64,000 nucleotides of DNA, from positions 124,001 to 188,000 of the forward strand of contig WGLL01000011.1 in assembly GCA_016125585.1 (NCBI GenBank). The letters are read 5' to 3'. Under the pieces are notes generated by a model. That model did no database searches. It was not told where the DNA came from and saw only the letters and a program-made list of their open reading frames with translations. Positions 34,273-43,751 of the stretch are shown piece by piece. The stretch's first letter is position 1. Each line of letters opens with the position of its first letter. The position numbers and the translations under genes are program-made. The stretch is from Caulobacter sp. (GTDB taxonomy: Bacteria > Pseudomonadota > Alphaproteobacteria > Caulobacterales > Caulobacteraceae).

Positions 34273-34820
34273 GGATACTCGCGGCGCTGGCGGCCAGTGT
34301 GGTTGCGCTGCTGGCCGCCGGCTCGGCGTCGGCCTCGGTGCTGGTGGTCGGGGAGGGGCTGGCGCCGGCCTGCTCCAGGGCCGCCTTCGCCGGCCGGTCC
34401 GACCGCAAGTCGATCGCGCTCTGCAGCCAGGCGCTGGAAGAGGGTCTGGACACCGCCGACCGGGCCGGAACCCTGGTCAATCGCGGGGTCATGATGATGC
34501 GCAGCCACGCCTACCGCGACGCCCGGCGCGACTTCGACGAGGCCATCCGCCTGCGGCCGGACCTCGGCGAGGCCTTCGTCAACCGCGGCGTGCTGCGGAT
34601 GGCCGACCGCGACTACGCCGGGGCCCTGGCCGAGATCGACAGGGGCATTTCCCTCGGCGTCGATGAACCGGCCAAGGCCTTCTACAACCGCGCCCTCGCC
34701 CAGGAAGGCCTCGGCGACGCCAAGGGCGCCTGGACCGACTACCGCAAGGCCCAGGAGCTGGACCCGGAATGGGAGGCCCCGGCCCGGCAGCTGCGGCGCT
34801 TCCAGGTCAACGGCTCATGA
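34269..34820 (+). CDS. Exported TPR protein 2 (tandem duplicate)
   Basis: 183 residues from TTG at 34269, which overlaps the stop of TPR protein 1 (TTGA) and is followed by a proper signal peptide (RILAALAASVVALLAAGSAS); no ATG gives a better start. The sequence parallels the preceding protein along its whole length (ACSRAAFAGRSDRKSIALCS, GTLVNRGVMMMRSHAYRDAR, AFYNRALAQEGLGDAKGAW, LDPEWEAPARQLRRF), so the pair arose by tandem duplication. Translation probably depends on termination of the first gene. Confidence 0.78.
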   Translation: MRILAALAASVVALLAAGSASASVLVVGEGLAPACSRAAFAGRSDRKSIALCSQALEEGLDTADRAGTLVNRGVMMMRSHAYRDARRDFDEAIRLRPDLGEAFVNRGVLRMADRDYAGALAEIDRGISLGVDEPAKAFYNRALAQEGLGDAKGAWTDYRKAQELDPEWEAPARQLRRFQVNGS

Positions 34821-34883
34821 TTTTCGGCCCGGCCCTGTAAGATCGTCCTCCCTGGCGGCGTCTAACGCCATGAAACCAGGCGG

Positions 34884-35396
34884 ATGACGATGGACGGGCG
34901 GGATCAGAGATTTGGGGACTGGATGGACCAGCACCTCACCGTGCTGGTGCGCATCAGCCGCGCCTTCGCCGCGCCGGCGGATCAGCCCGACCTGCTGCAG
35001 GACCTGATGCTGGCGGTCTGGAAGGCGGCGCCGTCGTTTCGCGGCGACAGCGCCCCGGCCACCTTCATTCATCGCGTCGCCCACAACAGGGCGATCAGCT
35101 GGCGGCGGCGCGAGTCGCTGCGGCTGTGGCGCACCGGCGTGGTTCAGGCCGAATGGGCCCGGCTGATCACGCCCGCCGAAGATCCCGCCCGGACAGATCA
35201 GCTTGAGCGCCTCTACGCCGCGATCCGCCGCCTGCGGCCCCTCGACCGGTCGCTGGTGGTGCTGTCGCTCGAGGGGATGACGCACCGCCAGATCGGCGAG
35301 CTGCACGGCCTGACGGAGGGCGCTGTGGGGGTGCGGCTGTTGCGGGCCCGCAAGGCGCTGGCGGCGGCCATCGAGGAGGACCGGGATGGACTTTGA
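34884..35396 (+). CDS. ECF-type RNA polymerase sigma factor
   Basis: 170 residues. Region 2 is seen in PDLLQDLMLAVWKAAPSFRG and FIHRVAHNRAISWRRRESLR; region 4 in RPLDRSLVVLSLEGMTHRQI, then GELHGLTEGAVGVRLLRARKAL, the helix-turn-helix. Such factors direct transcription of stress or envelope genes and are held by a membrane partner. Its stop lies 11 bases inside the next gene, a membrane protein, the usual anti-sigma position. Target promoters cannot be told from this window. Confidence 0.88.
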   Translation: MTMDGRDQRFGDWMDQHLTVLVRISRAFAAPADQPDLLQDLMLAVWKAAPSFRGDSAPATFIHRVAHNRAISWRRRESLRLWRTGVVQAEWARLITPAEDPARTDQLERLYAAIRRLRPLDRSLVVLSLEGMTHRQIGELHGLTEGAVGVRLLRARKALAAAIEEDRDGL

Positions 35397-35994
35397 AACC
35401 CTGCAACAGCTCTGGGACGGCGCCGGCAACCGGCCCGATCCGGAGACCACGCGACAGCTGACGGAGACGATGATGCATGACCTGAAAACCCGGCGACGCA
35501 GGCTGGCCCTGTTTGTCGCCGCCTTGGCCCTTGGGCTGACGGCCTGGACCGGGATCGCGGCCTATGGCCTGGCGATGCAGCCGGGCGGGCTGGACCTGTC
35601 GCGGGAAGGCGGCGCGGTGCTGCTGCTGGCCCTGTCCTGGATCGCGCTGGCGGTCGTCGAGCTGTGGCGACGGCGGCACGGCGCGGCGCACGCTGATCCC
35701 TATGCGACGGCGCCGGCGACCCTGCGGGCCCTGATGGACGAGAACGCCATGGCCCGCCGCCGGGTGAAGTTCATGGCGGTCATGGTCGGCCTCGGTCTGG
35801 TCGCGGTGTCCGCCACCCTGGTCCAGGCCGAGGCCGCCGGGCGGATGACCTGGGACAATGTCGCCTCGGCCGGACTGGTCATGGGCCTGGTCCTGGCCCT
35901 GGTCTGGGGCGCGATCCTGTTGAACTATTTCCGACGCCTGAGGCCCGAGGCGGGCCGGCTGCGGGAACGGCTCAACGACTATGACGTTGGCTGA
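35386..35994 (+). CDS. Four-helix membrane protein, probable anti-sigma partner
   Basis: 202 residues. An N-terminal cytoplasmic segment of ~40 residues (FETLQQLWDGAGNRPDPETT) precedes four hydrophobic helices near 41-63, 80-97, 127-145 and 161-185. No zinc-binding HxxxCxxC motif is seen, so it is not a ZAS-type anti-sigma. The 11-base overlap with the sigma gene and the acidic N-terminus support a regulatory partner role, as with other multi-helix membrane proteins beside ECF factors. Direct evidence of binding is lacking. Confidence 0.62.
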   Translation: MDFETLQQLWDGAGNRPDPETTRQLTETMMHDLKTRRRRLALFVAALALGLTAWTGIAAYGLAMQPGGLDLSREGGAVLLLALSWIALAVVELWRRRHGAAHADPYATAPATLRALMDENAMARRRVKFMAVMVGLGLVAVSATLVQAEAAGRMTWDNVASAGLVMGLVLALVWGAILLNYFRRLRPEAGRLRERLNDYDVG

Positions 35995-36075
35995 CGACGC
36001 GCTTCCCGGCGGCGGGCTCTGGACGGGCCCGCCGGTTCGCGTCAGCTTGGCGCGAACCTCTGGAGGAAGACGAGT

Positions 36076-36936
36076 ATGGAATGGCGCGGCGGCCGCCGGG
36101 GCGGCAACATCGAAGACCGGCGCGGCATGGGCGGAGGCGCGGCTGCCGGCGGCATCGGCATTGTCGGCATCGCCGCGGTGCTGATCGGAGTCTTTGTCTT
36201 CGGCATCGACCCCCGGGACATGCTGCAGGTCGTCGATCAGAGCGGGGCCGGCGGAAGCGTCTCCCAGCAGGCGGGCGAGCGGGGCACCCCGCAGGACGAG
36301 GCCGGGCAGTTCGTCGACGTCATCGAAAACTCGACCACCGAGGTCTGGACCGCCATCTTCGCCGCCGAGGGCAAGCGCTACGAGCGGCCCGCCGGCGCGG
36401 TGCTCTATGATCAGGCCACCGGCACCGGCTGCGGCGTCGGCCAGGCGGCCATGGGTCCCTTCTACTGCCCGTCGGACCAGAAGGTTTATCTCGACCTGTC
36501 GTTCTGGAACGAGCTGGAGGGCAAGTTCGGCGCGGGCGGCGTGTTCGCCCGCGCCTATGTCATCGCCCATGAGGTCGGCCACCACGTCCAGAACCTGCGC
36601 GGCGCCATGGCCCAGGCCCAGCGCCAGGGCATGCGCGGCGAGGACAGCGGCGCGGTGCGGCTGGAGCTCCAGGCCGACTGCTACGCCGGGGTCTGGGCGG
36701 CGCGGGCCGCGACGGCGTCCGGCGGCGGCATCCGCTTCACCGCCCAGGACATCCAGGATGGCCTGGGCGCCGCCTCCGCCGTCGGCGACGACACCATCCA
36801 GAAGCGCACCCAGGGCCGCGTGGTCCCCGACGCCTTCACCCACGGCACCGCCCAGCAGCGGATGCGCTGGTTCCGCAAAGGCTACGAGGCCGGCGACCCG
36901 GTCTCCTGCGACACCTTCAGGGCGCGGGACCTCTAG
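36076..36936 (+). CDS. Neutral zinc metallopeptidase (YpfJ family)
   Basis: 286 residues. Cytoplasmic N-terminus MEWRGGRRGGNIEDRRG, one membrane helix (about 24-43, GGIGIVGIAAVLIGVFVFGI), then the periplasmic domain: FYCPSDQKVYLDLSFWNELE and YVIAHEVGHHVQNLRGAM with the zinc motif H165-E166-x-x-H169, followed by LELQADCYAGVWAARA, which supplies the third ligand region. The N- and C-terminal motifs are complete. Substrate unknown; family members are widespread and poorly characterised. GGAGGAAGACGAGT precedes the start. Confidence 0.88.
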   Translation: MEWRGGRRGGNIEDRRGMGGGAAAGGIGIVGIAAVLIGVFVFGIDPRDMLQVVDQSGAGGSVSQQAGERGTPQDEAGQFVDVIENSTTEVWTAIFAAEGKRYERPAGAVLYDQATGTGCGVGQAAMGPFYCPSDQKVYLDLSFWNELEGKFGAGGVFARAYVIAHEVGHHVQNLRGAMAQAQRQGMRGEDSGAVRLELQADCYAGVWAARAATASGGGIRFTAQDIQDGLGAASAVGDDTIQKRTQGRVVPDAFTHGTAQQRMRWFRKGYEAGDPVSCDTFRARDL

Positions 36937-36977
36937 GGGTTCCCGCCACCCCTCCCGTCAGCTTTTCACTCCACTGC

Positions 36978-37108
36978 CGTCATCCTGGGCCTCGTGCCCA
37001 GGATCCCTCTGTCCGCGCCACAAACCGTGGAATGACGACCCGGCGTTCTCAACCCCTCGACCTCGGGAATCCGAACGAGGGATCCTGGGCACGAGGCCCA
37101 GGATGACG
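36978..37108. repeat. 32-bp perfect inverted repeat in intergenic space
   Basis: The 32 bases at 36978-37009 (beginning CGTCATCCTGGGCCTCGTGC) are the exact reverse complement of 37077-37108, separated by 67 bases. Each arm is itself a near-palindrome around CCTGGGC...GCCCAGG. This has the look of a dispersed genomic repeat of the REP/BIME kind found between convergent genes in Caulobacterales. It lies between convergent genes (metallopeptidase and RND pump), where it could end or stabilise transcripts. The rest of the 234-base gap shows nothing else. Confidence 0.75.
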
Positions 37109-37170
37109 CCATTCACGGAGGTCTCCGAAAGCAACACCTCAGGGGTGAAGGGCAAAAGGAAGGGCCGCCG

Positions 37171-40100
37171 CTACTCCGCCACCAGTCTCGGCGGCGGCGG
37201 GTCCCCGAACTCCTCGTCCTTGCGCACCTCGTCGCCCTGGCGCACCCGGTCCTCCCAGCGCTGGCGACGCAGCAGCAGCAGGGCGACGTTCAGGCCCCGG
37301 CGCAGCAGGGTCTTGGGCGCGGCCAGGGCGGCGGGGGTCAGGAACAGGGTCAGCAGGGTCGAGAAGCTCAGGCCCCAGACCACCGCGCCCGAGAGCTGGA
37401 CCCACCACTCCGATCCCGGCGACTTGTATTCGAAGTGCAGGGTGCGGAAGTTGGGGTGCAGCTGGAACATCAGCGGCAGCAGGCCGACGACGGTCACCAC
37501 GGTGGTCAGCATCACCGGCCGGAACCGCTGCACTGCCGACCGCATCGCCGCCTCGTCGGCCGGATAGCCCTGCCGCCGCAGCTGGTAGAAGGTATCGACC
37601 AGCACGATGTTGTGCCCGACCACCACCCCGGCCAGGGCGATGACCCCGGTGCCCAGCATGATCACCGAGATGTAGTCGAAGGTGTGGGCGAAGTTGACCA
37701 CCACCCCCAGTAACACCCCGACCACCGACAGCACCACGGCCGAGAGAGTGACGATGATCCCGTAGAAGCTGTTGAACTGCCACAGCAGGATCACCGCCAT
37801 CATGCAGAGGGTCGCGGCCATGGCCAGGATGAAGAACTGCACCGCCTTCTGGCCCTCCTCGTCGGCGCCGGTGAACTTCCAGCGGACGTTGGGATCGATC
37901 GGCGCCTTGTCCAGCCAGGCCTTGACCTCGGCGATCTTCTGGTTGGCGGCCACGCCCTCGATGGTGTTGGCCTGCAGCACCACCAGACGCTGGCTGTCGC
38001 GCCGCTGGATGCTGGTGACCTGCTGGCTGGGCTTTTCCTTGACGAAATAGCTGGCCGGCACCGGGCCGAACGGCGTGGTGATCTTCAGCTGGTCGAAGGC
38101 GGCGAGGTTGCGGTTCTCCGGCGTGAAGCGGACCCGGATATCGAGCTCATCCTCGGCGTCGTCGGGCCGGAAGCGGCCGACCAGCACCCCGGTGGTGACG
38201 AACTGGATCGCCTGGCCGACCGACAGCACATCGACCCCGTAGCGGCCGGCCGCGGCGCGGTCGACGGTCAGGTTCAGCTCGATGCCGGGCGAGGCGCGGT
38301 TGTCCTCCTGCTCGATCAGCTGCGGATCGGCGGCCAGCTTGGCCTTGATCAGGTCGGCGGCCTTGTTCAGCGCCGCCGGGTCCTGGGCGCGCAGTTCGAC
38401 CTGCACGTCCTTGCCCTGCGGCGGACCGCCCTGCGGCAGGCGCACCTCGGTCAGCACGCCGGGCACGTCGGCGACGCGTTTGCGGATATCGTCGGCGATG
38501 TCCTTGCCGCGCAAACCCAGGGCCTTGCGGTCCTCGAAGTCGACGAACTCGACCTGGATGCGGCCCACGGAGTCCGCCGGGGCGCCCCCGCGTCCGCCGC
38601 CGCCGCCCATCTTGCCGGACGATACATAGAGCGACTCCACCCCCTTCACACCGGTCAGCCGCTGCTCGACCAGCTGCACCAGCCGGTCGGAGGACTCCGG
38701 CGTCAGGTTGCCGCGCGCCTTGACGTAGACGGCGACATATTCGGGATCCTGGTCGAGGAAGAACTCGACCCGGTGTTTCTGGGCGCCGAAGATGTAGAAA
38801 ACGGCGACGATGATCACCAGCGCCGCCCCGGTGACCCGGAACGGGTGGTGGCCGGACCACCACAGCACCCGCGCGTACCAGCCCATGAAGCCGCTCATCT
38901 GGCGCGGATCGCCGTGCTCGGATTTGCGGATTTCCTCCAGGTGATGCAGGTCGACGCCCTGCTTGCGGCCGAACAGCGAGCCCAGCGCCGGGGTGAAGAT
39001 CAGGGCGACGAAGATCGAGGCCGACAGCACCATCATCAGGGTGATGGGCAGGAAGCTCATGAACTTGCCGGGGATGGAGTTCCAGAACAGGAACGGCACA
39101 AAGGCGCACAGCGTCGTCAGGGTGCCGTTGACCACCGGCCAGAACATGCGGGTGCCGGCGGCCGCGAAGGCCTCCTCGCGGTCCATGCCCTCGGCCATCT
39201 TCCGGTCGGCGTATTCGACGACGACGATCCCCCCGTCCACAAGGATGCCGACGGCCAGCACCAGGCCGAACATCACCATCTGGTTCAGGGTCAGGCCGAA
39301 GGCCTGCAACAGCAGAAAGCCGATCATGAAACAGACCGGGATCGACAGCCCGACCATGATCCCCTGGCGGATTCCCAGACTGCCGATGATGATGGTCATC
39401 ACCAGGATGGTGGCGATGATCAGCCCGCTTTCGAGCACCGTGAGGCTGCGCTCGATGAACTCGCTCTCATCGAAGGTGTAGGCGACCTGGATGGTCTCGG
39501 GCCAGCGCTTCTGCTCCTCGGCGACGGCGGCCCGCACCTCCTTGACGCTGTCGAGGATGTTGGCGCCCGACCGCTTGACCACGTCGATGGAAAAGGCCGG
39601 CTGGCCGTTGAAGCGGGTGATCCGGCGCGCTTCCTTGAAGGTGCGGCGCACCTCGCCGATGTCGCCCACGGTGATCAGCCGATCGCCGTTGCGCTTGATC
39701 GGCAGGGCCAGGATGTCTTCCGGCTTTTCGACGACGCCGGGAATCTTGACCGCGAACTCGGTCTCCTTGGTGCGCAGGTTGCCGGCCGGGATCAGCTGGT
39801 TGTTGCGCCCGATGACCTGGGCCAGCTCGGTGGCGCTGACATTGGCCGCCTGCATCCGGGCCGGGTCGATGGTGACTTCCAGCAGCTCCTCGCGGCCGCC
39901 GCCCAGCTCGGTGCGCAGCACGCCGGGCAGGGTCTCCAGACGGTCCTGCAGTTCGCGCGAGGTCTGGTAGAGGGTGCGCTCGGGCGCCGGGCCGGACAGG
40001 ATGATGCCGATGAAGGGATCATCATTGACGTTGTTCTCGCTGATGATCGGCTCTTCGGCGTCGGGCGGAAAGCGCCCGCGCGCCATGTCGACCTTGGCGC

Positions 40101-40431
40101 GCACGTCCTGCAGCACCTTGTCCTTGTCGAAATTGACCTCGAACTCGAGATAGATCAGGGCCGCGTTCTGCACGGCCACAGCATTCATCTGCTTGAGGCC
40201 TTCCAGCGACTGCAGCTCGGTTTCCAGCGGGCGCACCAGCAGGCGCTCGGCGTCCTCAGGCGAGACGCCGGGGTATGGCACCTGGATGCTGACGAAGGGC
40301 ACCGGAATATCCGGCGAGCTTTCGCGCGGCAGGTTGAGGTAGGTGATCAGTCCGAAGATGGACAGCACCGCCGCAACCCCCAGCACCACCTTGCGGCGGC
40401 GGATGGCGGAATGGATCAGGGCGGAGATCAT
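37171..40431 (-). CDS. RND efflux transporter permease
   Basis: 1086 residues, full length for an inner-membrane RND pump. Helix 1 region IRRRKVVLGVAAVLSIFGLI, the first porter domain with SPEDAERLLVRPLETELQSL, helix 4 AVGILVDGGIVVVEYADRKM and helix 10 ALAGVVVGHNIVLVDTFYQL. Compared with AcrB, the second Asp of the helix-4 DD pair is Gly, and the helix-10 Lys is absent, so the proton relay differs, as in several non-AcrB RND subfamilies. ATGA overlap with the adaptor gene. No outer-membrane TolC partner is adjacent. Substrate unknown. Confidence 0.9.
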   Translation of the reverse strand: MISALIHSAIRRRKVVLGVAAVLSIFGLITYLNLPRESSPDIPVPFVSIQVPYPGVSPEDAERLLVRPLETELQSLEGLKQMNAVAVQNAALIYLEFEVNFDKDKVLQDVRAKVDMARGRFPPDAEEPIISENNVNDDPFIGIILSGPAPERTLYQTSRELQDRLETLPGVLRTELGGGREELLEVTIDPARMQAANVSATELAQVIGRNNQLIPAGNLRTKETEFAVKIPGVVEKPEDILALPIKRNGDRLITVGDIGEVRRTFKEARRITRFNGQPAFSIDVVKRSGANILDSVKEVRAAVAEEQKRWPETIQVAYTFDESEFIERSLTVLESGLIIATILVMTIIIGSLGIRQGIMVGLSIPVCFMIGFLLLQAFGLTLNQMVMFGLVLAVGILVDGGIVVVEYADRKMAEGMDREEAFAAAGTRMFWPVVNGTLTTLCAFVPFLFWNSIPGKFMSFLPITLMMVLSASIFVALIFTPALGSLFGRKQGVDLHHLEEIRKSEHGDPRQMSGFMGWYARVLWWSGHHPFRVTGAALVIIVAVFYIFGAQKHRVEFFLDQDPEYVAVYVKARGNLTPESSDRLVQLVEQRLTGVKGVESLYVSSGKMGGGGGRGGAPADSVGRIQVEFVDFEDRKALGLRGKDIADDIRKRVADVPGVLTEVRLPQGGPPQGKDVQVELRAQDPAALNKAADLIKAKLAADPQLIEQEDNRASPGIELNLTVDRAAAGRYGVDVLSVGQAIQFVTTGVLVGRFRPDDAEDELDIRVRFTPENRNLAAFDQLKITTPFGPVPASYFVKEKPSQQVTSIQRRDSQRLVVLQANTIEGVAANQKIAEVKAWLDKAPIDPNVRWKFTGADEEGQKAVQFFILAMAATLCMMAVILLWQFNSFYGIIVTLSAVVLSVVGVLLGVVVNFAHTFDYISVIMLGTGVIALAGVVVGHNIVLVDTFYQLRRQGYPADEAAMRSAVQRFRPVMLTTVVTVVGLLPLMFQLHPNFRTLHFEYKSPGSEWWVQLSGAVVWGLSFSTLLTLFLTPAALAAPKTLLRRGLNVALLLLRRQRWEDRVRQGDEVRKDEEFGDPPPPRLVAE

Positions 40432-41513
40432 GGGCGGGCGACCGTCGTGCTCTGGGTGCGCACCGTCTGGCCCTCGGTGATGTAGGACTGGCCGGCGGTG
40501 ATCAGGTTGACCGGGCCGTCCAGCCCGTGGACCCAGACGCCCTCGTCGGTTTCCTCAAGCACCGTGATCGGCGCGAAGGCGACCTTGTTGCCGGCGACCA
40601 CGTAGCGGACGCCCTGACGGCCGTCCGACCCCAGCACCAGGGCCGAGGAGGGCAGGCGGTGGGCGGCGGCCATGCCGGTGGCGATGCGCACATCGGCCGA
40701 CAGGCCCGAGCGGGCGCGGGAGCCGGGATTTCTGGCGACGATCTCGACCCGATAGGTGCGGGTCGCCGGATCGGCGTCGCGGGCGACGAAGCGGACGCGG
40801 CCGTTCAGGGTCTCGCCCGAGCTGAGGGTGGCCAGGGCGGTGTCGCCGACCTTGACCTTGCCGATCTGGCCCTCGGCGAGATCGGCGACGATGATCAGCG
40901 GATCGAGCTCGATCATGGTGCCGCAGGCGCCGCCGGGCGCCAGATAGGTCCCGATCTCGGCCTCGCGGCGATCGAACACGCCCGAGAAGGGCGCGCGGAT
41001 ATTGACCTGGTCGAGCAGCACCTCGGCCTGACGCACCGCGGCGTTGGCGGCGTCGAGGTTGGCCTGGTCCTGCAGCACCTGGGTCTGGGAGCGATAGCCC
41101 TGCTCGGCCAGACGGGCGGAGGCCTCGCGCTGCAGCTGGCGGGACTTCAGGTTGGCCCGGGCCTGGTCGAGGCTGGCCTGGCGGGCGTCGACCGACAGGC
41201 GGCAGAGGATGGCGCCCTTGCGGACGAAGCCGCCCTCGGGGGCGGGAGTCGCCGCCACCGGACCGGCGGTCTCGGCCCGCACGATGACGGTCCGCGCCGC
41301 CTCGGTGCGGCCGCGCAGGATGATGGTCGCCGGACGCAGCTCCGGTTCGATCAGGGTCGTGGTGACCAGCAGGGCCGGCTTCGCCGTCTCCGCCTCGGCC
41401 TTGGCCGGCTTGTCGCCGCCCCTGAACATCGAGACGACCCCGGCGATCAGGAAAACGCCGAGCACGACGCCGAGAATGGCGATCGCCACCAGATGGGAAT
41501 TCTTGAGTTTCAT
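40428..41513 (-). CDS. RND efflux periplasmic adaptor (membrane fusion protein)
   Basis: 361 residues from ATG at 41513, preceded by GGAAG; a longer frame to 41579 lacks a signal-like start. An N-terminal anchor (HLVAIAILGVVLGVFLIAGV), then a lipoyl-like half (GPVAATPAPEGGFVRKGAIL), an alpha hairpin with SLDQARANLKSRQLQREASA and a second lipoyl half (ILLDQVNIRAPFSGVFDRRE written in family terms), followed by beta-barrel and membrane-proximal domains (SSALVLGSDGRQGVRYVVAG). It links the RND pump to an outer-membrane channel. The 259 bases between it and kynB hold the divergent promoters. Confidence 0.87.
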   Translation of the reverse strand: MKLKNSHLVAIAILGVVLGVFLIAGVVSMFRGGDKPAKAEAETAKPALLVTTTLIEPELRPATIILRGRTEAARTVIVRAETAGPVAATPAPEGGFVRKGAILCRLSVDARQASLDQARANLKSRQLQREASARLAEQGYRSQTQVLQDQANLDAANAAVRQAEVLLDQVNIRAPFSGVFDRREAEIGTYLAPGGACGTMIELDPLIIVADLAEGQIGKVKVGDTALATLSSGETLNGRVRFVARDADPATRTYRVEIVARNPGSRARSGLSADVRIATGMAAAHRLPSSALVLGSDGRQGVRYVVAGNKVAFAPITVLEETDEGVWVHGLDGPVNLITAGQSYITEGQTVRTQSTTVARP

Positions 41514-41772
41514 AATCTTCCGCGACCCCGGCGCACCCGGGCGCTGCGCCTTGCGCGCCTCGCCCCAGAGATGTGCCATCTGAACAGTGTTAGATAGGCG
41601 GCTGAGCCCGATCCGGGCAAATGAATAAATGGACAGGTGGGGGCGATCCGTTTGATGGAGCCCGGTCTCATGGCCCGCGCCCGGGCCCGATGCCTTCCAA
41701 GGCGGCGCCGGCGGCGGCGCGAGCCGTCATCGCCTCTGGCCTTCGACCCGCCCTCGACGCATAAGGCGGCGC

Positions 41773-42399
41773 ATGAGCCGCCTTTGGGACATCACCCAGC
41801 CGCTGCGTCCGGGCATGCCCTGCTGGCCCGGCGACACGCCGTTCGACAGCGCCAATGTCTGGCCCATGGGGCCGGGAACGCCGGTCAATGTCGGCCGGTT
41901 TTCGGGCTCGGCGCATACCGGCACGCACGGCGATGCGCCGTTTCACTATGACGCCGGGGGCGCGACGGCCGAGGCTGTTGACCTGTCCCTCTATCTGGGC
42001 CCCTGCCGGCTGATCGACGTGCGCGGCGCCGGGGCGCGGATCGAGCCCGCCGATCTGGCGGGCCGGCTTGGGGATGCGCCGCCCAGGGTGCTGCTCCGAA
42101 CCTACGGGCGCTTTCCGCATGATCGCTGGGACAGCGACTTCAAGGCGGTGGCGCCGCAGACCATCGCCCTGCTGGCCGACCACGGCGTCCGTCTGGTCGG
42201 CGTCGACACCGCCTCCCTCGACCCGGAAACCTCCAAGACCATGGACGCCCACCGCATGGTGGCCGCGCGCGGCATGGCCATTCTGGAAGGCCTGGTGCTC
42301 GATGCCCCGCCGCCCGGAGACTATGAGCTGATCGCCCTGCCGCTGCCGCTGGTCGGGCTGGACGCCTCGCCGGTGCGGGCGGTGTTGCGCGAGCTTTGA
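41773..42399 (+). CDS. kynB: Kynurenine formamidase (arylformamidase)
   Basis: 208 residues of the cyclase/KynB fold. The metal-binding motif [15 protein letters not shown] holds H48, H52 and D54; the start [20 protein letters not shown] and the [20 protein letters not shown] segment are specific for KynB. It hydrolyses N-formylkynurenine to kynurenine and formate in tryptophan degradation. It sits 1 base before kynU, forming a two-gene operon. Tryptophan 2,3-dioxygenase (kynA), the preceding step, is not in the window. Confidence 0.9.
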   Translation: MSRLWDITQPLRPGMPCWPGDTPFDSANVWPMGPGTPVNVGRFSGSAHTGTHGDAPFHYDAGGATAEAVDLSLYLGPCRLIDVRGAGARIEPADLAGRLGDAPPRVLLRTYGRFPHDRWDSDFKAVAPQTIALLADHGVRLVGVDTASLDPETSKTMDAHRMVAARGMAILEGLVLDAPPPGDYELIALPLPLVGLDASPVRAVLREL

Positions 42400-42400
42400 G

Positions 42401-43648
42401 ATGACGCCGGACCAACAGACCGAAGACCAGATCGCCGCCCTCGACGTCGCCGATCCCCTGGCCGGATTTCGCGCGCGGTATGAACAACCCGAGGGGCTGA
42501 TCTATCTCGACGGCAACTCCCTGGGCCTGATGCCGAAGGCGGCGCGAACCCGGATGGCACGGGTCGTCGAGCAGGAGTGGGGCCAGAGCCTGATCCGGGG
42601 CTGGAACGATCATGACTGGATCGGCGCGCCGCTGCGGGTCGGCGACATGATCGCCGGTCTGATCGGGGCGGAGGCCGGAGAGGTGATCGTCGCCGATTCC
42701 ACCTCGGCCAACCTCTACAAGCTGGCTGTCGCGGCGATGCAGGCGCGGCCCGACCGCAAGGTGGTGCTCAGCGAGCCGGGCGACTTTCCCACCGACCTCT
42801 ACATGCTGGAGGGGGTGGTGCGAACCATGGGGCAGGGGCGGCGGCTGGAGCTTCGCCAGGGCGCGGAGATCAAGGCGGCTCTGAACGCGGACGTGGCCGT
42901 GCTGGTCCTCTGCCACGCCCACTACAAGACCGGCGCCATCCGCGACATGGCCCGGCTGACCGCGGCGGCCCATGCGGTCGGCGCCCTGGTGATCTGGGAT
43001 CTGAGCCACAGCGCCGGCGTGCTGGAGGTCGATCTCAACGGCTGCGACGCCGATCTGGCCGTCGGCTGCGGCTACAAGTATCTCAATGGCGGGCCGGGAG
43101 CGCCGGCCTTCCTGTTCGTCGCCCGCCGGCATCAGGACAGCCTGGTCTCGCCGCTGTCCGGCTGGATGGGCCACGCCGCCCCCTTCACCTTTCGCGACGA
43201 CTACCAGCCGGCCGGCGGCATCGCCCGCTTCGCCTGCGGCACCCCGCCGGTGCTGGGCGTCAGCGCCCTGGAGGTCGGGGTCGGCATCGCCGCCGAGGCC
43301 GGCGCGAAGGCCATCCGCGCCAAGACCGCCGCCCTGACCGACCTCTTCATCCGCCGGGTCGAGGCCGGTCCCGCCGCCGCCGAACTGACCCTGGTCTCCC
43401 CGCGCGAGGCCTCGGCCCGGGGCGGCAATGTCAGCTTCCGCCACCCCGACGGCTACGCCATCGTCCAGGCGATGATCGCCCGCGGCGTCATCGGCGACTT
43501 CCGAGACCCCGACATCGCCCGCTTCGGCTTCTCCCCCCTGCCGCTCAGCTTCGCCCAGGTCGCCCGGGCGGCCGATCTCCTCGGCGAGGTGGTCTCGCAG
43601 GGCCTCTACGACCGCCCGGAATATCGGCAGCGGGCGAGGGTTACGTGA
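42401..43648 (+). CDS. kynU: Kynureninase
   Basis: 415 residues of the fold-type I PLP family. Substrate/cofactor segments: GLIYLDGNSLGLMPKAA near the start, EVIVADSTSANLYKLAVAAM, VIWDLSHSAGVLEVDLNGCD, and the PLP lysine K226 in GCGYKYLNGGPGAPAF. The final RFGFSPLPLSFAQVARAADL is also typical. It cleaves kynurenine to anthranilate and alanine. One base separates it from kynB. Length and motifs are complete. Confidence 0.92.
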   Translation: MTPDQQTEDQIAALDVADPLAGFRARYEQPEGLIYLDGNSLGLMPKAARTRMARVVEQEWGQSLIRGWNDHDWIGAPLRVGDMIAGLIGAEAGEVIVADSTSANLYKLAVAAMQARPDRKVVLSEPGDFPTDLYMLEGVVRTMGQGRRLELRQGAEIKAALNADVAVLVLCHAHYKTGAIRDMARLTAAAHAVGALVIWDLSHSAGVLEVDLNGCDADLAVGCGYKYLNGGPGAPAFLFVARRHQDSLVSPLSGWMGHAAPFTFRDDYQPAGGIARFACGTPPVLGVSALEVGVGIAAEAGAKAIRAKTAALTDLFIRRVEAGPAAAELTLVSPREASARGGNVSFRHPDGYAIVQAMIARGVIGDFRDPDIARFGFSPLPLSFAQVARAADLLGEVVSQGLYDRPEYRQRARVT

Positions 43649-43751
43649 GGGCTTTCAGGCTGTTACGGAATATGTCTAGACGTATTCGAGGCAACGGATC
43701 GAATCGCGAGGCGGCTGGGGGCCCGGCCGGCGCCCGTAAGCCCAAAGGCAA

